64,000 bases of DNA. It comes from Pseudoips prasinana. Lineage: Eukaryota; Arthropoda; Insecta; Lepidoptera; Nolidae. Positions 21,475-32,120 of this stretch are shown here, in pieces; the stretch's first letter is position 1, and the number at the start of each line of letters is the position of its first letter. The DNA is taken from positions 5,045,501 to 5,109,500 of the forward strand of contig OX621258.1 of the NCBI GenBank assembly GCA_951640165.1, read 5' to 3'. A model generated the notes under the pieces. The model saw nothing but the letters and a program-made list of their open reading frames with translations, ran no database searches and had not been told where the DNA came from. Both the position numbers and the translations under genes were made by a program.

Positions 21475-21829
21475 GTTCATAAATTAATTATATGGCTATG
21501 CGATAACATACCCCTTCATTTAGAGTTAGGCCCTCACAGTGAAACCCCATATTCAAAAACAAATCCGACTTTTGCCCTATGTCAGATCCAAAGTAATTTA
21601 CACCGGAGCAAACAAGACATCCTCACAGATAAACCTCATTAAAACTTACTTCATAAGGGACAGGACCCACATAATCCCGCGTGATACATACTGGCACCCA
21701 CACCAGTTAACCCTAAATTACTTTGGTACTGGTTTTTAGGTACTCGGCTGAGCTTTAAGGGACAGTTTAGGACAAATTACAATTAAACTTAAATTTTAAT
21801 AATAATATCACATCACAGCATCAGCCTGA

Positions 21830-22062
21830 TATGGTCCAGTGATCCCAAACTAAGCACAGCTTGTACTATGGAAATCAGATAACTGATATATTACATATAC
21901 TACTTTTCTTTTGTAAATACATACTTATATACATAATTACAAACAGACATGTTCATTCATGCACACAAATATGTGTCCTGGATCAAATGGCAATGGCAAT
22001 CAAACCCACGACCTGCGGCGTGAAAGGCAAGCATTTGCCAACAATGCCAACTGGCCCGTTTT
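21830..22062 (-). mobile_element. S1 SINE, near full length
   Basis: Plus text GATCCCAAACTAAGCACAGC through TTTTGTAAATACATAC to CACGACCTGCGGCGTGAAAG and CCAACTGGCCCGT. The B box is disturbed by an ATGGCAATGGCA duplication. Confidence 0.8.
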
Positions 22063-22443
22063 CTTAATATCAATAACTTTTTATATACAGTAAGTTAGCT
22101 ATGGAGGCTTCCTCGGACAAGAGAGACAACCGAGGAATCTCGGTCATTTAGCAAAAAAGACCCCGTAAGTAACCCACACCAGATGGGTGATGACGTGCGT
22201 GGAGATGAATGATTGTGGCGGTTTCGTGGAACTATCCCTCCAATTGAAGAGAGATGATTTCACCCATAATTACTTACTAATAACCAATTAAACTGATTTT
22301 TGGCACTCTGGTACATACCTGCAACAAATTATATAAATAATTAATTTTATGTATATGTACATTTACAGTATTTGCAAACCTATACAATTTACGATGTTAC
22401 ACGTTTATGAATTAACTAAAGTCATTAACAGAGAAGATATGTA

Positions 22444-22530
22444 TTGAATAAATAAATATCTTGGGACAACTATCACACAGCCAGCTAATCCTAAATTAGA
22501 CAGAGCCTGTACTAAAGCGACCAGACAGTT
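22444..22530 (-). mobile_element. S2 SINE 3' fragment
   Basis: ATCTTGGGACAACTATCACA followed by GAGCCTGTACTAAAGCGACC is the S2 tail on the minus strand. It runs directly into the hairpin at 22502-22555. Confidence 0.65.
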
Positions 22531-22555
22531 GTCTGGTCGCTTTAGTACAGGCTCT
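22502..22555. repeat. 25-bp perfect hairpin in an S2 tail
   Basis: Arms 22502-22526 and 22531-22555 are exact complements around the loop AGTT. The left arm is part of the S2 tail; the right arm is the same stretch inverted. Confidence 0.9.
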
Positions 22556-22559
22556 TAGG

Positions 22560-22964
22560 CACCTTATACGCCTATATCTGTGTCCCACTGCTGAGCAAAG
22601 TCCTCTCAACTTCATCTCTTATTTGTGGACAAAGTCCTCAAGTCGTGTGTTCAATTCCCACCCAGGACACATCTTTGTGAGATTAGCAGGATTATTTGTT
22701 GTGTCTGGGTGCAATTTATCTATAATAATATGTATATGTATTTAGAAATAAATAAGTATGTTTATCAGTTGATAAACAGGTTGGTGGTACAGGTTTAACC
22801 TAGTACAGGCACAAATTGTCTATAGCTTAGTATTAATTATTTTTAAAGTAAGTAGTTATAATTTTGTACACATTATTTCTTGAATAAAAATTTATTATTA
22901 TTATATTATTATTATTAACTTAATACTGTTTTCTGGAGTGCATTCTGTATGAGAAAGTTACTTA
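22560..22964 (+). repeat. Direct repeat unit 1 (405 bp)
   Basis: Begins CACCTTATACGCCTATATCT. It contains an S2-like core with GTTCAATTCCCACCCAGGAC and a TTGTTGTGTCTGGGTGCAAT segment, and ends with AGTTACTTA just before unit 2. It has slightly longer TAT and ATT microsatellites than unit 2. Confidence 0.9.
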
Positions 22965-23356
22965 CACCTTATACGCCTATATCTGTGTCCCACTGCTGAG
23001 CAAAGTCCTCTCAACTTCATCTCTTATTTGTGGACAAAGTCCTCAAGTCGTGTGTTCAATTCCCACCCAGGACACATCTTTGTGAGATTAGCAGGATTAT
23101 TTGTTGTGTCTGGGTGCAATTTATCTATAATAATATGTATGTATTTAGAAATAAATAAGTATGTTTATCAGTTGATAAACAGGTTGGTGGTACAGGTTTA
23201 ACCTAGTACAGGCACAAATTGTCTATAGCTTAGTATTAATTATTTTTAAAGTAAGTAGTTATAATTTTGTACACATTATTTCTTGAATAAAAATTTATTA
23301 TTATTATTAACTTAATACTGTTTTCTGGAGTGCATTCTGTATGAGAAAGTTACTTA
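22965..23356 (+). repeat. Direct repeat unit 2 (392 bp)
   Basis: Nearly identical to unit 1 apart from short deletions in the microsatellite runs. Contains the self-complementary GTTTATCAGTTGATAAAC. Confidence 0.9.
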
Positions 23357-23440
23357 CACCTTATACGCCTATATCTGTGTCCCACTGCTGAGCAAAGTCC
23401 TCTCAACTTCATCTCTTATTTGTGGACAAAGTCCTCAAGT
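23357..23440 (+). repeat. Direct repeat unit 3, truncated
   Basis: Starts CACCTTATACG like the others and stops after TGGACAAAGTCCTCAAG, where the sequence turns into the inverted copy. Confidence 0.85.
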
Positions 23441-23477
23441 TACTACTTATTTATTTCTAAATAATAGAAATAAATAA

Positions 23478-23868
23478 GTATGTTTATCAGTTGATAAACA
23501 TACTTATTTATTTCTAAATACATACATATTATTATAGATAAATTGCACCCAGACACAACAAATAATCCTGCTAATCTCACAAAGATGTGTCCTGGGTGGG
23601 AATTGAACACACGACTTGAGGACTTTGTCCACAAATAAGAGATGAAGTTGAGAGGACTTTGCTCAGCAGTGGGACACAGATATAGGCGTATAAGGTGTAA
23701 GTAACTTTCTCATACAGAATGCACTCCAGAAAACAGTATTAAGTTAATAATAATAATAAATTTTTATTCAAGAAATAATGTGTACAAAATTATAACTACT
23801 TACTTTAAAAATAATTAATACTAAGCTATAGACAATTTGTGCCTGTACTAGGTTAAACCTGTACCACA
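23478..23868 (-). repeat. Inverted copy of the repeat unit
   Basis: From the palindrome GTTTATCAGTTGATAAAC onward this is the reverse complement of the unit 2 to unit 3 sequence, ending at the complement of GTGGTACAGGTTTAACC. Its microsatellite lengths match unit 2 rather than unit 1. The open frame at 23443-23634 is a by-product. Confidence 0.9.
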
Positions 23869-24385
23869 GGCGTTCCAACGGCTTAAAAGGTATACTTATT
23901 CTTTATTAAAAATTTAAACAATATATAATTATACATACAAATTCAAAAACCTAAGATATAATGTTTAAAAAATTAACTTATTTTAGAATACTAAATAATC
24001 TCTCAGTCTCATCATAGCTCAATTTTTGTAAAAAATTGCTGACTATTTTTTAACAATTTGTATAGTTAAGTTTATATAGATAGTGACTTATTTATTTGAT
24101 TGTAAAGATATGGTCCGAGAAAAGGATAAAATCTGTTTGTATAAATAAACTTTGACTCTGATGCACTAGTGCAGATAATATCTTTCCGTCTCTTGGTGTT
24201 AGTAAGGTTAGCATTGTAAGTGAGTGTTGTGTGTTGTTTTAAAATTGCATGTTTAATAAATAATGTTGTGGTCTTGGTTGTCAGAAAGTTCGCCAGAGCT
24301 CATCGGGTCGCAAACGTAACAGGCTACGGTAACCACCATCTACCAAACAAGTAGATCGTATTATTTTGTGCCAACCAAAGTAATA
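23869..24385. other. AT-rich sequence with a possible LINE 3' end
   Basis: GTATAAATAAACTTTGACTC at about 24141-24160 resembles a LINE 3' end with a polyadenylation-like signal. No other feature is supported. Confidence 0.35.
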
Positions 24386-24569
24386 TCACACTAATATTAT
24401 AAAGGCGAAAGTATGTGAGTGTGTGAGTTGTATGTTTGTCACTACTACACGTCTAAACGGCTGGAGCGAATTTAATAAAATTTGGTATGGAATTAGCTGA
24501 CTCTCTGAATTAACACATGGGCTATAATTTATAAAGTTTAACGCAAGTGAAACCGCGGGGTACAGCTAG
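24386..24569 (+). mobile_element. Hel2 Helitron-like element
   Basis: TC start, ACTAATATTATAAAGGCGAA near the 5' end, CGTCTAAACGGCTGGAGCGA internally, and a 3' end GAAACCGCGGGGTACAGCTAG followed by T. Non-coding, 184 bp. Sister copy at 34753-34929. Confidence 0.75.
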
Positions 24570-25025
24570 TTCTAAATAATCACTTCATCTTTCACTCTGC
24601 AACAGAGAAAAAACAAGAAAACCAGTAAATCCTGTCGTTCAACGGTTGAGTAAACCCATCACTAAAAACGCCGACAAGTGAAATGCTGTACAAAAATATA
24701 AAGTTATTATTAGCCCCGAAAATGTTTACTGTTTACATCTTTAAAACATTCATGCAGACTAAACGGACTTAGATGCACGCGATTAAGAAAAATGTTTGAT
24801 ATAAACAAGTCAGTGACAGTGTGCGACAGAGCATTTATCACAAAGAATAACACCGGCCAAGTGCGAGTCAGACACACGCACTAAAGGTCTTGTGCTTTCC
24901 ATCCACCTATAAATCCCACAAGCCGATATATCGTACTTCCGGCCGAGCTTACGACTGTGAACGAACCGCGACTACCATTTTGGAGTGTGTACAGTGTGCA
25001 GAGTTTCTTAGAACCTTCTTTTAAG
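24570..25025. other. Unique sequence with an M end
   Basis: Bases 24853-24900 carry GGCCAAGTGCGAGTCAGACA, the minus-strand end of repeat M. The rest is unrecognised. Confidence 0.45.
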
Positions 25026-25226
25026 AATAATATTCTGGGACATTATTCACAAAAGGCCCTCGGATCCCAAACCAAGCAGAGCTTGTACTATGGAAACCAG
25101 ATAACTTATATATTATTTTTCTTTTGTAAATACATAATTATATAGATTATTACGCCCAGACCCAAACAGACATGTTCATGCACACAAATATCTGTCCTGG
25201 GTGCGAAACGGCATGAAAGGCAAGTA
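25026..25226 (-). mobile_element. S1 SINE with damaged head
   Basis: Tail and middle are typical (GGGACATTATTCAC, AGAGCTTGTACTATGGAAAC, GTTCATGCACACAAATATCT), but the B-box region is deleted to GGGTGCGAAACGGCATGAAA. Confidence 0.75.
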
Positions 25227-25554
25227 TCTCCAGATAGTCTAACACGAACTTAGAATTAGTCTTGACGTTGTAACGTGTTTCATTGAACTTTACACGCGTA
25301 TTACGTTTGTAAGGAAAATGGCCGTCACCATTGAGGTTTTGTAAAAGCCTTCACGGGTTTTACTTCGCTATTATACTCACTTAAATCCTATTAACCGGCC
25401 GATACTCACACGAAGTGTTCCAACTCATAGTAAAAAATTACAGCGATTGTTAGTCGAGCACAAAACATAAAAAAAGTTACGTTAGTTGAATTGTTGTTGT
25501 AACGGTAATAGATATATACTCAGTTGGAATTTCATCTATCTATCTATTACGGCT

Positions 25555-25740
25555 CATACGGGAAGGCTGGAAGAATTGCGGCCAAATAATTACTATGGGG
25601 AAAGGACAAGAAAATATATAATACCTAGGTTAATTAATAAATATAGTGAATTACGAGACGACACAAAGATTAATTGTAAGATGAAGTTAAAAAAGAAAAT
25701 TAAACAGGTTTTGGGATATGAAAAATTTGTTAGTAAGTAG
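25555..25740 (+). pseudogene. Possible LINE C-terminal relic
   Basis: The end of a frame contains YGERTRKYIIPRLINKYSEL and a basic K-K-K-I-K segment before the stop at 25740. The G-x-R-x-R-x-x-I-I-P pattern followed by a basic tail resembles the last part of some LINE ORF2 proteins. It could equally be a chance AT-rich frame. Confidence 0.35.
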
Positions 25741-26299
25741 TGTGTAAGATACTTAAAATAAGTTTAGTTATAAGAGAATAATATCTCTTGGTAAGAAGAC
25801 AAACAGCACCTTTTTGGTACGGAATTTTAAAAGTCAGTTAAGAAACTCATTAAAAACCTTTTGATGTCTAACCTTTTAGCCTCCAAATTAACGTAATCTC
25901 ATTATTCTAGGAAGTACGTACTTAAGATCTAATCTAGTCTCAAAATAGGAAGAAAACCTTCTTAGAAGCATAGCGCTAAGTTATTTTTTAACGAGTACCC
26001 ACTTCTTAGTGCAGCGGGGCGAAGGCGGGCAGGCGTTGGCGCGGTTAAGTTAAATTTGTACGAAGAGTAAATTAAGAACACCTTGTATGTACTTGGTACA
26101 AATTTTACGATTTACCCGCGTGTACGCATACTCGCGCGCTCGCCCGAGTGTGTAATACTCCTGACATGAGAACTTGGCGATTCATTTATGGCGTTTATGA
26201 CTCCTTTTAGCATATCATGTAGCTGTTCCGAAAGCGAGATGCAAAGCGTGTTCATAGAGGTAGAAAGGGTACACTTAAATGTTCCTTCCATTTTCGATA
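25741..26299. other. Unique sequence with CpG-rich patch
   Basis: Bases 26009-26040 and 26108-26150 hold CG-rich words such as CTCGCGCGCTCGCCCGAG. No gene supported. Confidence 0.4.
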
Positions 26300-26307
26300 C
26301 CCAGGAC

Positions 26308-26836
26308 TAGTGTTGAAAATGACTAAAGTGACTGAATTAGACTGACTGTCATTTACGGTCAAATTGGTCAAAAATGGTCATTACTGTAAAAAATTGTCAT
26401 TAACTGTCAAAAACGGTAATTTTCAGTCAATTTGATTTCATTAATATTTTAGTACCTGTTAAGTTTTTGTTGTTGATAAAAGTCTACCACTGCTAAATTG
26501 AAACAAAAAAGTGATTTTTATGACTTATAGTATAATTACTGTTAATCATTTTACAATTCTAATCATGCGTGCATTTAAGACAAAATGGCAACGTCGCATC
26601 GCCTCGCGCAACGACTTTGATGTCGTCTTATCCTCTCATGATACAATAGAAAATAAAACGTTGCTTCATTTAAACTTGCATATAAATTGGGTACCTAAAT
26701 AAATAAATAATTGGGTGGTAGTCGAGAATAGACTTGAGATATTTGAGTCAAATTGACTGAATTTGACAGTATATGACCGGTCATTTAAGGTTTATGACAA
26801 TTGTGACTAGTCATATTCAATCATTTTACATCTCTA
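26308..26836. mobile_element. hAT-type MITE with 8-bp target duplication
   Basis: CCCAGGAC stands immediately outside both ends (26300-26307 and 26837-26844). The imperfect terminal repeats read TAGTGTTGAAAATGACT at the left and TAGAGATGTAAAATGATT at the right (complemented). An 8-bp duplication and a TAG-rich terminus are typical of hAT elements. The interior has many GTCA/TGAC words. The 63-codon frame at 26511-26702 shows no transposase motif, so the element is non-autonomous. Confidence 0.8.
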
Positions 26837-26992
26837 CCCAGGACTTGTATAATTTTAACGTAAAACTTACGGCACACTAGCACCAGCAAGTACCTTACAA
26901 AAAACGATGCATGTAATAGCATTAAACTGATGATGCCCTGGGTGTAAGTAAGGGCGCCAAAGATCGTTAAGGATCTTCATTAATTCATTGCA

Positions 26993-27137
26993 AGGGCAGT
27001 GGTTACCCTAGTGTTGGTTGCCAAGCCGAACACGCCCAAAAAACAAAACGACATAGCGGTACGAACATGCCCAGAAGAATAACAATTTGTAGGTTTGCTT
27101 AACCTCTGATCATTTTCGGATCGGTAAAGGCAAGCCA
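26993..27137 (-). mobile_element. Degenerate 5S-SINE
   Basis: GGGCAGTGGTTACCCTAGTG at the left and TTTGCTTAACCTCTGATCAT followed by GGATCGGTAAAGGCA at the right match the two ends of the family. The middle is lost or replaced. Confidence 0.5.
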
Positions 27138-27437
27138 ACTGGTGGGCAACATAATAGGCTTACTGGAGCCTACTGCTGTACCATAACCTATAATTGTATG
27201 TCGAATTATTATATTCCAACATTTCCAACCCGTCTTCAGGGGGATATAGCAGCGGTCAAGTTCGGTTACACAAACATGACTTTTAATAAAAATAACCCGG
27301 TCACTATCCTCCAAACAAACGGATATGGTAAACAACGCGACAGGAAGAAAACCCAAAAACTCCATTGAAAAATTTGTTGACAGACACCCCTCAATTTGTT
27401 TACTGTTTAAACAACCCGGTACATGAAAGGCTGCCAA
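27099..27437 (-). other. Unidentified 112-codon open frame
   Basis: Begins MAAFHVPGCLNSKQ. There is a hydrophobic stretch near residues 28-42 and four to five scattered cysteines. No domain is recognised, and no splice or promoter context supports expression. Its 3' end runs into the degenerate 5S-SINE. Most likely a chance frame, but it is the longest without an assigned repeat. Confidence 0.2.
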
Positions 27438-27560
27438 CGAAATAGATAGGGGACTGTCGGGAGGAATAACAATTTCGCTAAACTGTGTGGCCTCGGAAAC
27501 GAATGGTTCCGATACATCCAGAAGAATGAAGTTCTTCCTGATAATTCTTGTAAACTCATA

Positions 27561-27626
27561 TTAATACATAACAAAGCAAAACATAAATAAATAATTTAAA
27601 ATATGTTTTGCTTTGTTATGTATTAA
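27561..27626. repeat. 25-bp perfect inverted repeat
   Basis: Arms 27561-27585 and 27602-27626 are exact complements around a 16-base AT loop. Confidence 0.9.
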
Positions 27627-27964
27627 TTTTAAGTTAAATTTTAATTTTTAGTATTTATTTTTTATAAATATATATTTATATCACTTTCTATTTAAATTAC
27701 TATGCCATTATGGCGTATATAAGCCTCTATCGGAAGATCAGCGCTGCAGTAATACACCTGTGTTGCCGTAGCTAATGCTGAGATGGGGGCCTTTTTCGAC
27801 AACCAAATTGATTATATTAATTTAGCTATGTATGTTAAGATTTCTTGTTTGTCAAAAATAAACATTTTTTCATTTCATTTAAGCTCAAATTAGTTTATTT
27901 ACAAGAATAACACTTTAATACTAGGTTCTAATTAACTAAAACATTGAGCAGTGGACGTACTTTA

Positions 27965-28110
27965 AAAATAGTAAGGCAAAAAAAATGCGGGGCACATGAT
28001 GGTAACCTCCGCCCATGGACACCTGCAACATCAGAGAGGCTGCAAGTACGTAGTCGACCCTTGGGAAAGGAACGCTCGCTTTTTGAAGGTTAGCCACGTC
28101 AAAGAGGGAG
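27965..28110. mobile_element. Repeat L, diverged
   Basis: ACATGATGGTAACCTCCGCC, CATGGACACCTGCAACATCA and GAGAGGCTGCAAGTACGT follow the L order. Confidence 0.55.
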
Positions 28111-28234
28111 CGTAGTTCATCAGGTGAGATAAAAAAAAAACAGAACCGATTTCCGTACCTCATATACTACATGTAAAGTAATTAACGCACACTCTCAAAC
28201 ACCCCAATTAGAATATAATGTTGTAATCATAATA

Positions 28235-28252
28235 ACGGGTGGCGCAAAAGTA
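28235..28252 (+). repeat. mariner left terminal repeat
   Basis: Reads ACGGGTGGCGCAAAAGTA; 15 of 18 positions match the right end when complemented. Confidence 0.85.
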
Positions 28253-28349
28253 AAGACCCTATTTGGTTCAGCTATAACATTTTTTCTAAATTAGAAAACT
28301 AGATTTAGATTTTTTTAAATGTATATTTGTGCCATTAAATTTCGTACCA

Positions 28350-29435
28350 TTAGGATTTAAAGATGATGTCTTTTAAATGGTGACCTCCAGAGTTGATACA
28401 CATTTGAGCCCTATTTATGACATTTTGCATAACTTGCCGTAACACTTCCTGCGATATGTTCGTTATTTCTTGACAAATGTTTTCTTTTAGAGCTGCGAGA
28501 GTCTGTGGCTTGTTCACATACACCCGAGATTTCAAAAAACCCCAAAGAAAGAAGTCTGGACTGGTCAGATCGGGTGATCTTGCAGGCCAAGGCAAATCGC
28601 CAAAACGAGAGATAACTCGGCCTGGAAAAGCGTCCCTCACTAAGTCCATAGTGTCGCGCGCTGTGTGTGCCGTAGCGCCGTCTTGTTGAAACCAGATGTG
28701 CTCCAGCCCCAATTCGTCCAAACTGGGTATCAAAAACTCACGTAACATGGTTCTGTAGCGTTCTCCAGTGACAGTAATCGCATTGCCTCCAGCGTCTTCG
28801 AAAAAATAGGGTCCGATCACTCAGTCAACACAGATGCCACACCATACAGTAACTTTTAGTGGGTGTAGAGGTGTTTCTTGAATAATGCGCGGATTATCAG
28901 TGCCCCAGAACCGAGTATTCTGCTTATTGACATGCCCTGAGAGATGGAAATGCGCTTCGTCACTCATAACCAATTTTGAAGGAAAATCATCCTCTTCAAG
29001 GTTGAGGTTTATGACGCGCTGGTAGTAATCTAGACGAGCTCGGTGGTCAGCAGGCAGCAGCTGATGAGTCATTTGAGTTTTATACGGGAACATCTTTAAG
29101 TCTTTCACCAAAATACGCTGCAGGGTCCGTCTGGAAATGCCCAATTGCGTGGCACGTCGCCTCGTTGATGTTTCTGGACACTCTTCCACATCTTCGCGCA
29201 CAGCATCGATATTTTCAGCTGAACGGCCTGTTCTTGGTCTCCCAGACTTAGGTCTATCCAATGTTGAGCCAGTTGCTTCAAGGCGTGTGGCAAAGCGTCG
29301 AATTGTGCGACCAATCGATGCCGGACGGTGGGGAAATCGTCGACGAAATTCACGTTGTGTTCTTATCACTGATGAATTATTCCGTAAGAACATTGACACA
29401 ATTATTCCACGTTCTTGGGGAGTAAAACGGTCCAT
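28350..29435 (-). pseudogene. mariner transposase, DD41D, one internal stop
   Basis: The frame runs from ATG at 29435 to the stop ending at 28350. A single TGA interrupts it after residue 204 (28821-28823), leaving 204 and 156 residues in the same frame. Residues 1-110 form the paired helix-turn-helix DNA-binding region, with a GRPR linker at about 65-68. Catalytic aspartates are visible: SDEAHFH (D159), WFQQDGATAH (D252) and SPDLTSPDFFLWG (D294 in the last PD). The 41 residues between the second and third give DD41D, the rosa-type mariner spacing. WCGI precedes the stop and VIGPYFF follows, both family-typical, so the stop looks like one point change. About 361 codons is usual length. The family cuts and pastes DNA at TA. 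Confidence 0.93.
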
Positions 29436-29537
29436 GTTTATTTTCAGTGTATTTTACATTTGTTCACTACACAATTTTCAACAACAGAATGACAGAAAAT
29501 GTCATATAAAAAAAAAAAGTATTTTCTTTAGTGCCAG

Positions 29538-29555
29538 TACTTTTGCGCCACCTAG
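29538..29555 (-). repeat. mariner right terminal repeat
   Basis: Complement reads CTAGGTGGCGCAAAAGTA, followed outside by TA. Confidence 0.85.
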
Positions 29556-29557
29556 TA

Positions 29558-29901
29558 CATACACTGAATGTTTTATTTAACATGTATATGCATTGTTATT
29601 TACTAAATTAGTTTCTTGGAATATAGTTTATTATTCTTTATTTTGTATTGAATGGGGGAATTTGTATGAATACAGATAAAACTGCAATTTTAAAGTCATA
29701 TTACTTTGCCTTATGGTCCATTTCAATTTGTTTTGACTGTTCAGGGTTAATATGACAATCATTTCCGTAGTTTTAATTATTATGGAATAAAAGAATACCT
29801 ATATTAAAAATGATATAAATCGATTCAGTAAACGATTCTGAACAAACTATTTTCAGGATGTGCGTTAATTAAGTTACATATTGTATACCTAAAGAAAGTA
29901 G
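29558..29901. other. No recognisable feature
   Basis: AT-rich flanking DNA of the mariner insertion. Confidence 0.4.
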
Positions 29902-30142
29902 TAATAATAATATCCTTGGACATTATTTACACACGACCATCTGATCCCAAACTAGGCGGAGCTTGTACTATGGAAACCAGATAACTGATATACTACATAT
30001 ACTACATTTTTTGTAAATACATACTGATATAGATAAATCACCAGACTCAGGACAAACAGACATTTTCGTGCACACAAATATCTGTCCTGGGTGGGAATCA
30101 AACCCACGAAAGCATTTGCCAACCACGCCAACAAGCCCGTCA
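29902..30142 (-). mobile_element. S1 SINE, near full length
   Basis: Tail AATATCCTTGGACATTATTT at left, B-box complement GGGAATCAAACCCACGA, head CCACGCCAACAAGCCCGTC at right. A short deletion removes the region between the B and A boxes. Confidence 0.85.
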
Positions 30143-30446
30143 TTCTACGCGGCATTGGTAGAAGCCGAAATATACCGCTGTGAAAGCTGAACGGAGGAAC
30201 TGCGTCGCAGCAGCATAAGGGTTCTTTTAAACTTTTTTGTTAAGGAACTCTAAAATGACATGACATATACAAACTTCTTTAAATCATCCTATTTCCCGCA
30301 TCTCTCTAGAGGGAAGTGGAAAAATTACTTTTTTAGCATAAATTTGTCGCTGGATGGAAAACAGTTGTAGCGATTCCGCGGGACGTGTCTGGGGTTCATC
30401 TCTCATACCCTTTGCATTGGTTAAGAGGTCCCATGTTTTTTATTAA

Positions 30447-30641
30447 ATGGAAGACGCCCGCATTAGAGAATTTAATCCCGCGGGGTACTTTACAAACATA
30501 TTATTGACGGACATAAAGTACATTTAGACTCAGAACAACTATTTATGGGTGACGCAATAGTTGTCCTGCGCGGGAATCGAACCTGGGACACTAACTAGCG
30601 AGGCGTCTGTCTTAACCGCTGCGCCGCACGGGCAGTCAAGT
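30447..30641 (-). mobile_element. S3 SINE, near full length
   Basis: Minus strand has the tRNA-like head GCGGCGCAGCGGTTAAGAC and B box GGTTCGATTCC, then TTGTTCTGAGTC and the GGGTACTTTAC-complement tail. The 65-codon plus frame is a shadow. Confidence 0.85.
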
Positions 30642-30852
30642 TACATGTACAACAATTTTAATAGCAAGGAAATTATTACACGAAAGAACGGGATTCAAGA
30701 AGTTTATATGGGTGAAAAGCAACAACACTTATCTCGAGGTGGTCGTTCCTTGAGTTAGCAATGTTAATCCCCCGTGACACAGAAAGAAAATCAAACCATC
30801 AGCCAACCCCTGACAAAAAAATCAATGTTGATGATGTATAAATCATGATTTT

Positions 30853-31085
30853 GATGGGCCGGTTGGTAGATAGGTACTTACTTTTTACGCCGCAGGTCCT
30901 GCGTTCGATTCCCACCCAGAACAGACATTGGTCTGTTTGTCCAAGTCTGGATGTAATTATCTATATAACTATGTATTTACGAAAGAAATTTAGTATATGT
31001 AGCATATCAGTTATCTGGTTTCCATAGTACAAGCTCTGCTTAATTTGGGAACAGATGGCCGTGTGTGAATAACGTCCCAGGATAT
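30853..31085 (+). mobile_element. S1 SINE, near full length
   Basis: Head GGTTGGTAGATAGG, B box GTTCGATTCCCACCC, tail AGCTCTGCTTAATTTGGG to AACGTCCCAGGATATAA. The A box differs from consensus. Confidence 0.85.
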
Positions 31086-31102
31086 AAACAAAATATAAAT
31101 AA

Positions 31103-31325
31103 AAATCATCAACATCATCATGTCAGCAAAAGTTGCTGGACAAAAGCCTCCCCAAAGAATGGGGGGATATGCCATAATCGCCACGCTTGGCAGACGGGTT
31201 GGCGATCGCAGTTAGATGGTCATAGTTCACAGAAAAACGCTGCTCTCTGGTAGGTATTCCCTCGGACGATTTCTACGCTTATGAGATGGGGTAATGATAT
31301 CCTATGCCTTCACCACACAGCAAAC
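31103..31325 (-). mobile_element. G2 element, full length
   Basis: Left end CATCATCATGTCAGCAAAAG, middle GCCATAATCGCCACGCTTGG, right end TGCCTTCACCACACAGC. It has small deletions around CTCTGGTAGGTATTCCC. Confidence 0.75.
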
Positions 31326-32120
31326 ACACAGTTCACCTAATACCGAACGTCAAAATGAACCAGCTGTAATTTTACCTCGATAACTATACACAGCCCACAG
31401 AAGATTTCTATTCTCGAATAATACGTACAGTCCAATAGTTTCCACGGATGAGCTGACCTACTCCTTGTGGCACTAATTAATCAGCAGTTGACAACTCGGC
31501 TGGCAGTTTTCATAATTAGTGACGTTTGACGTACAGCCCCGGTGTCGGATTTTTTGATAAATGTCCGCCAGGGATGGGACGGCTTAAATAACTTTTGCCT
31601 ACAGTATTTGGCAGTCATTGTTTTTTAAATCGGTGAGGTTATTTTTGTAATAATATTTTCATCACAGTAAATGCTTGCTGTTGATATTTACTTCTATTTA
31701 ATAAAATTAGGATGAATCTGTTCAACGATGGTGATGGGAATATCATACAGAAACGGGCAATAATCTCTGAGTACTATGACTCATTAGTATGCTATCCCTG
31801 GGATAGCATATCCCCAAGATCGTTGGTGGAGGCCCCTTATTGTAAATGTGATAGTTTGGCTCACCTTTTTATCAAGTTGGAACCCTAAAAAGGGTTAAGA
31901 GAGGTAAATGCTATAATTCTGCACCGAAGAGATAGTATGTGCCAGGCGGAAAACATAGACTAATATTTTTTTATGTGTAGGAAATCGCGTGTATATGTAG
32001 TTAGACAGTTAGACTGCCCAGCAGTGTATAAGTACATATAGCTGTACAATTATGGTAAATTTATTCAGTTTATCCATTTATTTTGACTTTCTAGATATAC
32101 CTACTATAATATTTATACCA
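31326..32120. other. No recognisable gene
   Basis: A local palindrome TATGCTATCCCTGGGATAGC at about 31789-31809 is the only structure noted. Confidence 0.4.

Larger units (their letters stand above)
28235..29555 (-). mobile_element. mariner element, DD41D (rosa-like)
   Basis: A 1.3-kb element with terminal inverted repeats sharing GGTGGCGCAAAAGTA and flanked by TA on both sides (28233-28234 and 29556-29557), the standard Tc1/mariner target duplication. It contains one minus-strand transposase frame, broken once. The left leader is about 115 bases and the right about 120 bases. It is complete in structure, so it is either recently inactivated or could be mobilised by a related transposase acting in trans. 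Confidence 0.92.

Noticed and set aside
22560..23868. CRISPR-like or satellite array
   Set aside because: Units are about 400 bp, contain a SINE and include an inverted copy; no short repeats with unique spacers.
29137..29580. 147-codon plus-strand frame
   Set aside because: Antisense shadow of the mariner transposase N-terminal half.
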